DNA of 64,000 bases from Uloborus plumipes. Taxonomy: Eukaryota; Arthropoda; Arachnida; Araneae; Uloboridae. The position numbers and the translations under genes are program-made. The stretch's first letter is position 1. Each line of letters opens with the position of its first letter. The notes below the pieces were generated by a model. It did no database searches and was not told the DNA's origin. It saw only the letters and a list, made by a program, of their open reading frames with translations. The stretch spans positions 38,959-102,958 of the forward strand of contig JAXGGA010003421.1 in assembly GCA_038373865.1 (NCBI GenBank), read 5' to 3'. This document shows positions 51,001 to 60,097 of this stretch, piece after piece.

Positions 51001-53154
51001 TGACTTTAAGAGATAGTACCTCCTTTGGTAAACTTACTGAAACTAAGAATCTAAATACACAGTTTTAGGCTATCTTTGGAATTAGGAAGACTCAAGGGAT
51101 CTCTCACAAAATATGTTGAGACTGAGCACAACTCAGGACTTGTTTTGAAATGGTAGAAAAAAAGGGAAGGAGAAACTCAATTTAGGTTATTTTTGGGATG
51201 TAAGAGATCTAAAAGATGGTCGAAATTTATAAACACAATATGAGGTAATCTTTGGAGAACTTTAGGGGGTTGGTTTGGGATCTCCCTTCAAAATTCCTCA
51301 AAATTTAATCTTAAAAATGCAGTTTCAGTTCAAGAACTGCCCCCAGAAATTTTGTAACAGAAAAGTTTCAAATAAAAAATTGTAAGCTTAAGTTACTGCC
51401 TGAAAGACAAGGGGGAGTGGTGCTCTTTCTAAAATATTTGTGAAACTGAAGGTTTAAAAATGCACTTTCGGCAAGGGTGTCTATCACACATAAGTGCAAA
51501 AGCGCACTACCCTCAAATTTCACACAGATCTCCTCAAGGACAAGATTCCTCCCAAGAAACAGAAAAATATCCCTAAAAATGAACTCTTGATTTTTGGCTT
51601 CGTTTGGTTACGTTAGAGGAGAAAAAAAAGTTTAAGGGCTGTTTGGGAAATTTTTCGATTTAGCTTCTCCTCTCTTTTTGTATTGGAGCTAAAAGGTTAG
51701 AAATAATTTGTGAACGAACTCCAACTGAATAGTTAAACCTTATTTTAAATTCTTTGTTTGGTTTTGGAAAGGGGCCCAGCTTCCCTTGTAAGCCTTTTCG
51801 TCGTTGGAGAGTTAAGAAGGCATTTTGAAGAGCAAACTTCAAAAGGCTGAATAATAAGTACCCTAATTTCAATTTTCTGAAATGATTTTGGGAGGGTCCT
51901 GGCCCCTGAGCCCCTCCCTTATATACTGCTAAACAGTATTGAAATCAAGGATATTTAAAAATCAAAACTTCAAGAAACCGGAAATATGCTCATTTTTTTT
52001 TGAAAATATCTTCTTTATTATTTTTCTAGCCTATTTCCTTTACCATGCCAAAACTTCTTCATTTCTCTATCAAATTCCATGATCTACCCCTCATTTTAAA
52101 GTTTTTTGTACCGGCTACTGATAAAAAATATACCCATTGTCTATTTTTTTTTTCTTTTGAAAAAACTTTTTTTTTATTTTTTTTATTACCCATTACTTCA
52201 ATGAATAGTGTCCAAAAACAGGATACAATAGTGTAGTTGGATAACCTGTTGCATTAAAAACGTGAAGATCACAGGTTCGATCCTGCTCTAGGTTTTGTTG
52301 CTTTTGATTGAATTTTTTCACTGACAAATCTTGATTCAAATTTCCAAGAGTATATAACCTAAACTCATGGTAGGATTTTAAATCATATATTTTCAATTGC
52401 AGTAAAACCAGAGATGTTTTTTTCTTTTCTTTTTAATTTTAGCATGGATAATAATATTTAAAAGTTTTTTTTTTGTTTCCTTAATATTTAATAAAAATAC
52501 ATAAATAAGGCATGATTTCATTTTCTTTTAAAGCAGCAAAAAATAAAAAGTGTGTCTGTTTTTCAAAACATTACCGTCAAAGTGATCGAATTTTTGAATT
52601 ACTGCTATCAAGCGTGAAAGCTTTAGGCGGGTCAGCTAGTCATTTGATATTTGTACTGTTTGAAATAGAACAGCTTTGTTTCCATTATTTTATTATTATT
52701 GTTTAAAATAAAATAGCAGGAAAAAAATATTTGACTAATGTGTGATGTTAATAACTAGAACACAGAACTCCAAACTTTCTGTGGATCTGTTTAAATCTGA
52801 AAGAGTTCACTATTTTTACTGGATTAAAGGTAGTTGGCTGTATTAAATACTTGTACCTATTTGTTCGTTTCCTCCATCATTTTAAAAACAACTTTGTGCA
52901 TATAACAGCTATGCTACTCTGAAAATGGATGGAACATTTTAAAGTCAAGAGGTGTGTATTACGTTGTACGTGAATTGCACAAGTGGGACAAGGATTCACA
53001 AGTCATTGAAGCAATTGAACAACTTGTCACATATTTGTTAGTAGAAACATATTCTTTAACAAATCCAGATGTAAGAAAAATTTCTGAAGAAAGTCTCCTC
53101 TTAGAAGAAGTAAAAACGGACTTCTCAATTGATTTGCCTGATTTTGTTATATAA
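39053..53154 (+). CDS. HGH1: HGH1 homolog (FAM203/BRP16 family), eEF2-folding cochaperone
   Basis: HGH1 is a cytosolic armadillo-repeat protein that delivers nascent eEF2 to the TRiC/CCT chaperonin. Five coding exons: 39053-39155, 41489-41921, 44038-44156, 48099-48286 and 52909-53154. All phases close, giving about 362 residues; human HGH1 has 390. Diagnostic blocks are EVRRIGAALVLRNCCLE followed by HHEKLL, the signature LLPLMGPEEY near residues 235-244 with LPQECQYL after it, and RGVYYVVRELHKW in the last exon. Frame-matching residues run from the acceptor at 39036 to the ATG at 39053, so a few N-terminal codons could lie on an upstream exon; the ATG at 39053 is the simplest start. Introns 2, 3 and 4 contain a Helitron with a hAT MITE, a TA MITE plus a LINE, and an LTR element respectively. 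Confidence 0.92.
39608..40221. mobile_element. Possible TIR element, CAGGGCCATTCCAC termini
   Basis: CAGGGCCATTCCACGG at 39608 is mirrored by CGGTGGAATGACCCTA ending at 40221. I find no convincing target duplication, so the superfamily is open (hAT is possible). It lies in HGH1 intron 1. Confidence 0.45.
41274..41293. repeat. (CA)n microsatellite
   Basis: Short ACACAC run at the end of a GC-richer block (about 41020-41300) whose plus-strand open frames show no family features. Confidence 0.6.
41948..43355 (+). mobile_element. Non-autonomous Helitron in HGH1 intron 2
   Basis: The 5' end reads A|TCTATATCTATAAAAATGAG (TC at 41948, or 41954), the usual arthropod Helitron start. The 3' end has a degraded hairpin ACCTGGGCAATGCCGTGT (43328-43345), then ATAAAG and CTAG (43352-43355) followed by T. 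No Rep/helicase frame. A hAT MITE is inserted about 40 bp from the 5' end, so the element itself is about 950 bp. Confidence 0.7.
41990..42440. mobile_element. hAT MITE inserted in the Helitron
   Basis: Termini CAGGGCCGCCG and CGGCGGCCCTG (11-bp perfect inverted repeat) are flanked by a perfect 8-bp duplication TATACTTG (41982-41989 and 42441-42448). It is 451 bp with no transposase and a long C homopolymer inside. The open frames crossing it are artefacts of HGH1 exon 2 read-through and repeat DNA. Confidence 0.92.
44381..45301. mobile_element. TA-flanked MITE with internal long hairpins
   Basis: GGGTAGATCAGGGCACGGTT at the left and, inverted, GGGTAGACCAGGGCAAGTTT at the right are flanked by TA (44379-44380, 45302-45303). 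There is no coding region. Near the left end are two adjacent perfect hairpins (see the separate entry). It lies in HGH1 intron 3. Confidence 0.75.
44431..44498. repeat. Two adjacent perfect hairpins
   Basis: AATTGGTG-TGT-CACCAATT (8-bp stem, 44431-44449) is followed by a 21-bp perfect stem (44454-44474 with 44478-44498, loop TCC) starting ACTTGTGAGAGTACTTGC. Both lie inside the TA MITE. Confidence 0.85.
45871..46731 (+). pseudogene. LINE reverse transcriptase fragment
   Basis: 286 codons from GVPQGT through FADD to the thumb region; the frame is lost at the 3' side, where the RNase H part continues in another frame. The RT active site (ADD) is intact, but fingers and endonuclease are absent, so it cannot act alone. 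Confidence 0.85.
46667..47599 (+). pseudogene. LINE RNase H and C-terminal fragment
   Basis: The RNase HI fold is recognisable: D in YTDGS, E in SELLAIE, D in TDSRSAL and D in NELADRL, all four catalytic acids present. A cysteine/histidine pattern FPQCTKCHQHRSSPKHILDC near the end resembles the C-terminal zinc-knuckle-like region of such LINEs. The true N terminus is in the other frame; the ATG here is incidental. Confidence 0.82.
48983..49122 (-). repeat. 3' LTR
   Basis: 140 bp, TG...CA type, 139 of 140 positions identical to the other LTR. Confidence 0.93.
49204..49900 (-). pseudogene. Integrase C-terminal part of the LTR element
   Basis: Reads THHYSTPLWPQANGQVERQN, then AHATGNNWRTELQEFLFAYR, then FGRKLRSKLPD and a basic C-terminal tail with GDIVLMKQQKQNKLTTPFKP. 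These are typical of the end of the gypsy integrase core and its C-terminal domain. The zinc-binding domain and the first catalytic acids are absent because pol is deleted upstream. It is in a different frame from the preceding gag. Confidence 0.85.
49901..50729 (-). pseudogene. Gag of the LTR element, with one in-frame stop
   Basis: Starts MDRLNEDVQKFQPFGDRS, with a retrotransposon gag core (WTKWLRSFELFIVAKG, then RRNMSPREN-like matrix/capsid region). Two zinc knuckles follow: CWKCGKEGHISKSLNC and the canonical CLNCGLFRHFAKVC. A TGA at 50310-50312 interrupts an otherwise continuous frame; 50297 onwards is the same frame. After the knuckles the frame joins integrase sequence at about 49900, marking the deletion junction. 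Confidence 0.83.
50796..50935 (-). repeat. 5' LTR
   Basis: 140 bp, differing from the 3' LTR only in AACAATACTA versus AATAATACTA. Confidence 0.93.
52225..52300 (+). other. tRNA-like segment (B box present), probably pseudogene or SINE remnant
   Basis: A-box-like TAGTGTAGTTGGATAAC and B box GGTTCGATCC are spaced about as in a tRNA, but the T-stem and anticodon stem do not pair well. Not supported as a functional tRNA. Confidence 0.3.
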
Positions 53155-53174
53155 AATGCTTTGTGATAAAAAAA

Positions 53175-53180
53175 AATAAA
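53175..53180 (+). promoter_or_regulatory. Poly(A) signal AATAAA for HGH1
   Basis: Canonical hexamer about 20 nt after the HGH1 stop codon (53152-53154). The nested transposon stack begins only about 120 bp further on. Confidence 0.6.
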
Positions 53181-53395
53181 AATTATTTTTATTTTTCAGT
53201 ATTCAAAATATTTTCTTTATTTGTTCTACACTATTTTTTTAATGATGCATAAATGTATTTGTAGTATGAAATTATAAGAATCAAAATGAACTGGAAGTAT
53301 TACGATCCAACCTCGTTAATTCGAACATGCTTAAGACGAACTACATTGTCGGCCATCTCGTCTAGTGGTCAGAGAAGTCTGACATGGATATGGAG

Positions 53396-53854
53396 TATAA
53401 AACAGTGAGTAACCGCTCCTAAACAAGAGCTAAGGCAGGAACGTGCAATACACCGCCAACACGGTTATTTCGATCCATTGACTGCAGTTTTGTGCTTATT
53501 ATGCACTCATCAGCACGGAATACGAAAGTAACCGAGTTGGAGGCAAAAATCCTCTTATAGATCAAAGAGAGCCAAAAAAAGGCGGTGTATTGCATGTTCC
53601 TGCCTTAGCTCTTGCTTAGGTGCAGTTACTCACTGCTTTATACCCGCCTTAAAATTTACGAGTTGTACCGTACCAAGTGCGGTCGCTTGCTGGTATTCTA
53701 ATTTCACATTAGCTACCAGTTTTTCTGGCTCTCTTTGCTCAATAAGATAATTTTTGCCTCCAACTTGGTTACTTTCGTATTCCGTGCTGATGAGTGCATA
53801 ATAAGCACAAAACTGCAGTCCATGAATTGAAATAACCGAGTTGGTGGTGTATTG
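53396..53854 (+). mobile_element. Penelope-like/retrozyme-type fragment with inverted duplicate halves
   Basis: A perfect 13-bp duplication CATGGATATGGAG flanks the insert (53383-53395, 53855-53867). The left part (53396-53575) is the reverse complement of two segments of the right part (53581-53642 and 53723-53854). Each arm holds a hammerhead-ribozyme-like core. Partially inverted copies, long target duplications and hammerhead motifs are known traits of Penelope-like elements. No coding sequence remains, so the family name is inferred. Confidence 0.65.
53764..53845 (+). ncRNA. Type I hammerhead ribozyme motif (likely inactive)
   Basis: Core CTGATGAG (53787-53794), stem II GTGC/GCAC with a 7-nt loop, then AAAA, a two-pair stem III (AC-TGCA-GT) and cleavage-site C at 53820. 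Stem I pairs CTTGGTTA (53764 onward) with TAACCGAG further downstream. The invariant G of the GAAA box (53809) is A, which should abolish cleavage. The inverted copy on the minus strand (about 53540-53465) has the same core and the same change. Confidence 0.65.
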
Positions 53855-54737
53855 CATGGATATGGAGGTTCCAGGCTCGAATCTCGTCTCGGGCATGGAT
53901 GGGCTCTCTCTCTCTCCTGCCCTTGTCCTTTCTTTGAGTGAATGTGCTGTGCTGTGAATGGTTGCCTACCCTATAAACGGTTCCCTGTGGCATGTGTACA
54001 CTGTAGAAGTCGGACGTCACAAAAAATTAATGTACAGTTGAAAAAGTGAAGCAGCACACCCCAAATTGCCAGCCTAGCTGACACGAGACAACAACAACAA
54101 ACTACATTACCTATTAATGTCTTCCTGCTTGTTGTTTATTTTTGTTTGGATAAGTTGAAGTACACAGGGCCGGATTAAGGGTGTCGTAGGCCCTAGGCAC
54201 TCCAGCAGTGTAGGCCCCGAAAAATTTTTTTTTAACTGAAATTGACCGCTAATATTAAGTAATAATTTTGTTGTAGATATAAATCCGAAAATGTGATGAT
54301 GCGGTAAAATAACATTATTTTATTTTGAGATTTTACTGTTTTTATTTTTCATAGAGCCATTTTCAATAGCCATAATTCCAGAATTGAGTTTATCTGCAAC
54401 AAAGCAACTTTTATATCTACCAAATTCCATGCAGAATTCCAGAGTTTTAGTACATGAACATGACAAGACTTTAGCCGCCGGCCCGGCGGCTAAAGTCTTG
54501 TAGTTTCGCCGGGAAAACCTCTCGGACGGGCACATGCGTTTGACACAGTTGTCCACGTTTCCATGCCCACGACCAAACGCTTGCGCGCGATCGAGAGGGT
54601 TTCCCTGCTGCTAAGGTCTTTTGTTTTAGTAGCTCAGTTGTGTAATAAGTTAATATGTAAACACTACGATAGAGCGTGTATGCCTGTGCTTGATTTAATC
54701 ACGCTCAACCCCAAGTCAATCTTTAGTTTAAAAACTG

Positions 54738-54751
54738 TGTGTGTGTGTGTG
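54738..54751. repeat. (GT)n microsatellite
   Basis: Seven GT units inside the hAT element. Confidence 0.6.
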
Positions 54752-54795
54752 GAAGTTAAATTTATTAAAGGTAAGGTAAGTAAAGAAAAGAAAAG

Positions 54796-55395
54796 TTGTT
54801 TTTATACTCTACTTATTTCAACCTAGTGAAGGGCCAGATGAGACTCCCTCTCGCAGCGCCAAAGATTCCTTTAAGATTAATGTTTTTTTTTATTGTTCTG
54901 GATATGCTTTGCGCTGAAATGACAAAGAGACGCACTGCGTATACCGGCCTTGATGACACATTTAGTTTTCTTACGGATAATACACTGACCGAGGACATTA
55001 TCAAGGTTAAGACTCAAGCTCTGGTAAAAATGTATCCGTCTGACTTAGAAAACTTTGTTGATGAGTATTTGATTTTTTCAAATTTGTACCCCAAAACCAC
55101 CTCTATGAAGGATCTCATCAAATTACAAATAAAGGATAAACTTGTGTCAAGTTTCCCAAATGTTAATATTGCATTGCTCATATACCTTTCGATATTGGGT
55201 TCGAATGCAGAAAGAGAACGATCATTCTCCAAGTTGAAGCTTGTAAAAAATTTTATGCGTTCAACTATGGGTCAAGAGAGAACTTCGTCACTGGGCCTTC
55301 TGTGTATTGAAAGTGATGTCGCTCGCGGCATTAATTTTGAAGATATAATACACGAATTCGCTGTGTCAAAATCCCGAAAAAAGGAGTTATTTTAG
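54796..55395 (+). pseudogene. hAT transposase C-terminal fragment (dimerisation domain)
   Basis: The last 100 codons carry the hAT C-terminal dimerisation signature: NVNIALLIYLSILGSNAERE, RSFSKLKLVKNFMRS and TMGQERTSSLGLLCIESD. This matches ZMYM-like/hAT transposases of animals. The catalytic domain with the DDE acids and the zinc fingers is missing; upstream DNA shows no matching frame. The start at 54796 is arbitrary and the first ~40 residues are not family-like. It could not act as a transposase. Confidence 0.85.
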
Positions 55396-55531
55396 GATCT
55401 ACTTAGTAAACCAAACGTTTTGTATTCGTATTTTTTATGTGTTTGTATTTACATATACTATTTTGACCTTCACTATATAATATAAAAATGTTTATAAGTT
55501 TTTGGGGTATTTTTATTTCAATATATTTTTT

Positions 55532-56745
55532 ACTTTCTTCTATATCTTTTATATAGAAGAAAGTATTGGTTTCGTGAAAATTTTCGAATGTCGAATTTTG
55601 ACGGATTTGCACGTTTTGAGGTGCGCTGAGTCCATTTCGACCATTTTTGGAAAATGTCTGTCTGTGTGTCTGTGTGTGTGTGAGTCTGTATGTGTGTGAC
55701 CAGTTTTTGTGGCCGCGCTAGAGCAAAAACTACTGCATGAAATCGAACAAAAAATTTTTCACATATGTACCACCATGTGAACTGGTGCACCTGACTTTAT
55801 TTAGCGAATTCCTCCAAGGGGGGTGGAGCAATCGCATGTGTTCTGCGCGTGGGTAATTGCTATATCTCAGGAAGTAACCGGCGGAATCAAACGAAAATTG
55901 GTCCATAGGTAGACCCTACCGAGTACAGGTGCTGATTCAATTTGCGTGTCAATATCTCGAAGGGGGGTGGAGCAATCGCACGTGTTCTGCGCGGGGGTGA
56001 TTGGTATATCTCAGGAAGTAACAAGCGGAATAAAACGAAAATTGGTCCATAGGTAGACCCTATAGAGTACAAGTGCTGATTCAATTTATGTGTCAGTATC
56101 TTGAAGGGGGGTGGAGAAATCGCACGTGTTCTGCGCGGGGGTGATTGCTATATCTCAGGAAGTAACAGGCGAAATCAAACGAAAATTGGTTCATAGGTAG
56201 ACCCTATTGAGTACAATCGCTGATTCAATTTGTGTGTCAATATCTCAAAGGGGGGTGGAGCAATCAAAAGTGCTTATTTTGTCATTGCACCTACTGTATC
56301 TCGAGAAATATTGCTGAGATTTGAATGAAATTTGGAATAACACTAACCCAATAAGGAAGCAAGCATCGATTAAATTTTGGCGCCAATCGCCCCAGGGGGA
56401 GGGTGGGGTGATTTTTGCGCTTAGTCAACAATGCGAAAAATCAATTCATTAAAAATCCCTTTCACGCTATTTAATTATCAAAACAGCTGAAAACTTTCAA
56501 TGATTTGAAATTTTTAACTGTTGCCAATTTCTTTTTACTAACAAATAAAATGTTTGCAATTAATCTAAACAAGGCTTTTGCAATGATTTCCAATTTCGCT
56601 CATTGATTCTGCATTTGTAGGGTTATTACGATAATTGGGAAATTGGAGCTGTTTCCAATTATTCGGGCGAGTACGTATTTTATTTTGTAACTGGAATTCA
56701 TAAGATAGATATAGAAGAAAGTTTCGTGACGGCCACGACAGCTAG
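55532..56745 (+). mobile_element. Helentron-like (HINE-type) non-autonomous element
   Basis: The left terminus CTTTCTTCTATATC (55533-55546) is repeated inverted near the right end (56708-56721). The 3' end has a hairpin TCGTG-ACGGC-CACGA (56724-56738), then CAG and CTAG (56742-56745), then T. Central tandem repeats and no coding capacity fit Helentron-associated elements. It is inserted in the hAT element. Confidence 0.65.
55816..56270. repeat. Tandem array, 144-bp unit, about 3.2 copies
   Basis: The landmark AAGGGGGGTGGAG(C/A)AATC recurs at 55816, 55960, 56104 and 56248, exactly 144 bp apart. Units also share TATATCTCAGGAAGTAAC and CATAGGTAGACCCTA. Confidence 0.9.
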
Positions 56746-56905
56746 TTTTCAAAGCCCTAAGACCTTTGGTCTTCGTAGGCCCTTTGGCCTTCGTAGGCCC
56801 TAGGCACGTGCCTACTGTGCCTAATTGGTAATCTGGCCCTGGAAGTACAGTTAAAACGAATTGATTTTAAAGGTTCCAAGGAGTTCGTTTTAGCTAGGTT
56901 TGACT

Positions 56906-59021
56906 ATGTTGTTAAAAATTAATTTCAACTGCACAGATAAATTCCCTGTGGCTGAAGAATAAAACTAGCTGATTTTGGGACTTGTTTAGTAAATGAAAAC
57001 ACTAATCTTACTGATGGTAAGTATTGCTACCAAATCGGTATCATTTGATTATATATTCATTTGTTGTGATAAAGCCCTCTTTTTAATGATACAGTTGAAC
57101 CTTGCTAATTCGAACACGCTTAAGACGAATTACCGTTAAGATGAACTACATTTGCGATCCCCCTCCTATTTCGACTGTACTTAAAAAGTAGTGAAACCAT
57201 CTGCTTGTCTATTAAAAATCAGCTATGAAAGTGGCCATGTAACACAGTAGCATTGAAAAATAAGTTGCATTTTTTTTAAATTGTGGGTGAAAATATTAGA
57301 GAGTATAGATTACGCATTCAATCAATAGTTACTTATCATTAAAATCTCATAATATAAAAACAGTTTTTGCATTTTAAGTGCATAAACTATTTATTTAAAC
57401 TTCAAAAAATGTTTTGTGCATATTGTAATATTTGAGAATAAATCAGCTAAAAGTAGCATTGCATAAAACCCTTTAGTTTTTCCAAGGCTGTTTTTATAAT
57501 TATTTCGCTTCTGTTGTTGGGGGAGGAAGGGTGGAGATGTTGAGACGTTCGTCTAATCCAGGGTTTCTGAACGGGGGTACTGAAAGAATTTAGGCGGCCA
57601 CAGGCAAAAATATGAAAATAGAAGAGAGCCATAGGCCTTGCAAAGGAGACCACCGTTGAATTTTTTGAAACTAGTTGAAGTCCTTCACATGAGTTAAAAA
57701 ATGCTGTATGTATTTTTGGGGTTTTCCCCCTAAAATGTTATGGTCGAAATCGAAAAAATCTTTCTACATTGATGAAGGCCTTTGACAGATTGGACGGTCT
57801 GATTCAGCTAATTCTGAAACTGTCAAATGCATTATTTCACACATGAAAGAAAGAGCTACAAACGATTTTAAACTTGATGAGAGCTATTACTATTTGTTGA
57901 TTTCTTAAACTTTATTATTATTACTTTTGTCTTGATTTGTTTAAAAATAATTGAAAACAGAAACATTTACTCATGAATTAAACATTTTTTTCTTTTTTCA
58001 ATTTCATTATACTTTTTCTAAAATTAAGAGTTTTTGCTGGTTATTTTATGAAATTAAGTTGCTAACAATTATATACGTTTTTACTTTTCCTAATGTCAAA
58101 GTTTGTGGAGATGAGTTTCTGTAACCTAGCTTTGTATTTTATTTTGCTTATCTTTATTTGTATCCTAACATGTAGTGAAAGTAACACATATTGAAAATTG
58201 CACATATTATGTGCTTGACTTAAAATGTTTGCGATGTAAAGCGTTAATAAGTAGAAATTTCTGAACATCTAACATTTTCGGGAACATCAGGGACTTAATT
58301 TTTATAACAGTTAATGTTCCTTTTCATTCAAAAAGATTTTGGTTCCAGAGAATTCTTTTAATAGTGAAAAAAATGGAAGTATAATGGGTAATGGCCGGAA
58401 CAGTATTTTTCAGAAAAAAAACCTGGAAGTTTAATTCGTTTTGAAACGAATTTTTATTTTTAAGCTGCAAAAATATTTAAAGCGTGAGAACGATCTCTTC
58501 GCTTAGGATAAAGTGCTTAATTACTCACTGTAAAAATGAACGTTGTTTTTTCACTACAATACAGCTAATTTTATGGTAATAAACAAAAAATAGCTAAATT
58601 TACAGTTTATTACCGTGCCTTTTACAGTTTTAAACTGGAACCTCTGCTGCCAGTATTGTAATGTTGTATTTACAGTTTACAGTATAATACAGTTAAATTT
58701 TACGACAATAAACTAAAATTTCTTTCTTTACAGTAAGAAACTAAAATTGCTATTTTTACAGTTTATTACTGTGCATTTTATTGTTTTCAGTTTTTTTGCA
58801 AAATTCGCATTGGAAGGAAAACAGCTTTGAATTTATGAAGAAATTTCCTTGAAAATGGCCTTTCTAAAAGCATTTACGAAACTTTAATGGATTTTCTCTT
58901 CAGTTTTTTTTTTTTTTGTCAGCAATAAGGGTCTAAATGACGGATAAAACCCTCAGTATATTTTCATTGACGTAGGGACGATGTTAATCTGCTCGTTTGA
59001 ACAATATTGAAGGTATTCGAA
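56906..59021. other. Intergenic DNA, no gene seen
   Basis: Contains one pogo-like terminus near 57091 (CAGTTGAACCTTGCTAATTC) and, at about 58525-58790, several TTTACAGTTTATTAC-like repeats on both strands that may be a degraded MITE. The open frames here are short and featureless. Confidence 0.5.
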
Positions 59022-59172
59022 CAGGACCGGTGAGGGGTCATGCCAGCCTAGTCGAAACCTAGGAGCCCGGCCCTTTGGGGTCCCTCAGATTCGCAATAGC
59101 ATATTTTTATAAGTTTTATGGGCGGGGGAGACCACACTGACAAGGGGCCCACAGTGTCTCTCGGCGGCCCTG
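59022..59172. mobile_element. hAT MITE, 151 bp
   Basis: CAGGACCGGTG at the left and CGGCGGCCCTG at the right are flanked by near-identical 8-bp duplications TATTCGAA (59014-59021) and TATTCAAA (59173-59180). The right terminus matches that of the MITE at 41990-42440. Confidence 0.7.
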
Positions 59173-59180
59173 TATTCAAA

Positions 59181-60066
59181 CGGGAATCATTTTTAAAATG
59201 TAGGGAAATGAAGGGCCGATCGCCCCTCCCTTGGCAGGTTCTTTCCCGATAATTTTTTGATATCGAAGTTCTAGAAATACGATTTTATACGAGTTTTAAT
59301 GAAGCGGGGGAAAGCACTCCTTCCTGAAGTTTGGGAAAGACATTTCCGAACTTTCCCCCCGAAATATTTCAGAATTGAAGTCTGAATTCTTCGTGATCGA
59401 TATTTGTGCACCAGTATGCATATTAAAAAGTAAGTAAGAAAAATCCAATCGCCTCCCCTTGAAAAATTTCTGAATTCACCCTTGAAAGGCCCTATTTTTA
59501 GTAATCAATCAACTAGACCGAGTCTGAACTATTATTACAACTACTAGATATACTGAACTAAAATGTTCACAGAATTAAAAGCGATAACAGTTCAAAAAGC
59601 TATCGCCAGAGGCAAGTTACATAAAATGCGAAATGATAAATTTGATAACGTATAAAATTACAGATGGATGGGGGGACGAGCTAACTGCATTCCATATGTG
59701 CACTTAATTATATTGGACCTAAATCCTTGAGATCTGTAGTGTTGAACCCTGGATACACAGTACGCTTTTTACATTCTTTAAAAATAAGGAATGTTTTAGC
59801 AATAAATCAATTACTTAGAACAAAAGAATTCTTGTTTAACGGACAAAGGCATTTTTTCTTACACATCATTAAATCGTAACAATCGGTATTATTAGAAAGG
59901 CTCATGAATAATTTTGAAATCATTAAGCAAACGAATTTCAAAAACTATCCTGCGTATAATTTATCGTATTCGAATTCATTAAAATGAAAACTATGAGTTA
60001 TGTTTCTTCATACTTTTTGTGTATCTTTGAAACCTAGTAATTAATCAACGTGCAACAATACTTCGG

Positions 60067-60097
<31 letters not shown>

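Larger units (their letters stand above)
53348..54099 (+). mobile_element. tRNA-derived SINE, interrupted by a Penelope-like fragment
   Basis: The head GGCCATCTCGTCTAGTGGTC is A-box-like; GGCTCGAATCTCG after the insertion is B-box-like. The tail ends (CAA)n. A 9-bp duplication AACTACATT flanks it (53339-53347, 54100-54108). The insert at 53396-53854 plus one 13-bp duplication splits the tRNA-like head. Confidence 0.75.
54165..56841 (+). mobile_element. hAT transposon with a transposase C-terminal fragment
   Basis: Termini CAGGGCCGGATTA and, inverted, CAGGGCCAGATTA are flanked by a perfect 8-bp duplication GAAGTACA (54157-54164, 56842-56849). Both subterminal regions repeat GTAGGCCCTAGGCAC-type motifs. 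The interior contains the transposase C-terminal region and a Helentron-like insertion (55532-56745). Confidence 0.92.
53303..56905. mobile_element. pogo-like MITE carrying nested SINE and hAT insertions
   Basis: The left part CAACCTCGTTAATTCGAACA and the inverted right part CAAACCTAGCTAAAACGAAC are terminal-repeat-like; a related terminus (CTTGCTAATTCGAAC) recurs near 57100. Once the SINE and hAT insertions and their duplications are removed, about 170 bp remain. The outer boundaries are approximate because the ends are mutated. Confidence 0.55.

Noticed and set aside
48415..51930. Older TIR element surrounding the LTR retrotransposon
   Set aside because: AGTGGCATAAT at the left and CTTATATACTGCTAA at the right are only weakly inverted, and no convincing duplication was seen.
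52225..52300. Functional tRNA gene
   Set aside because: A and B boxes are present, but the T and anticodon stems do not pair, so it is listed only as tRNA-like.
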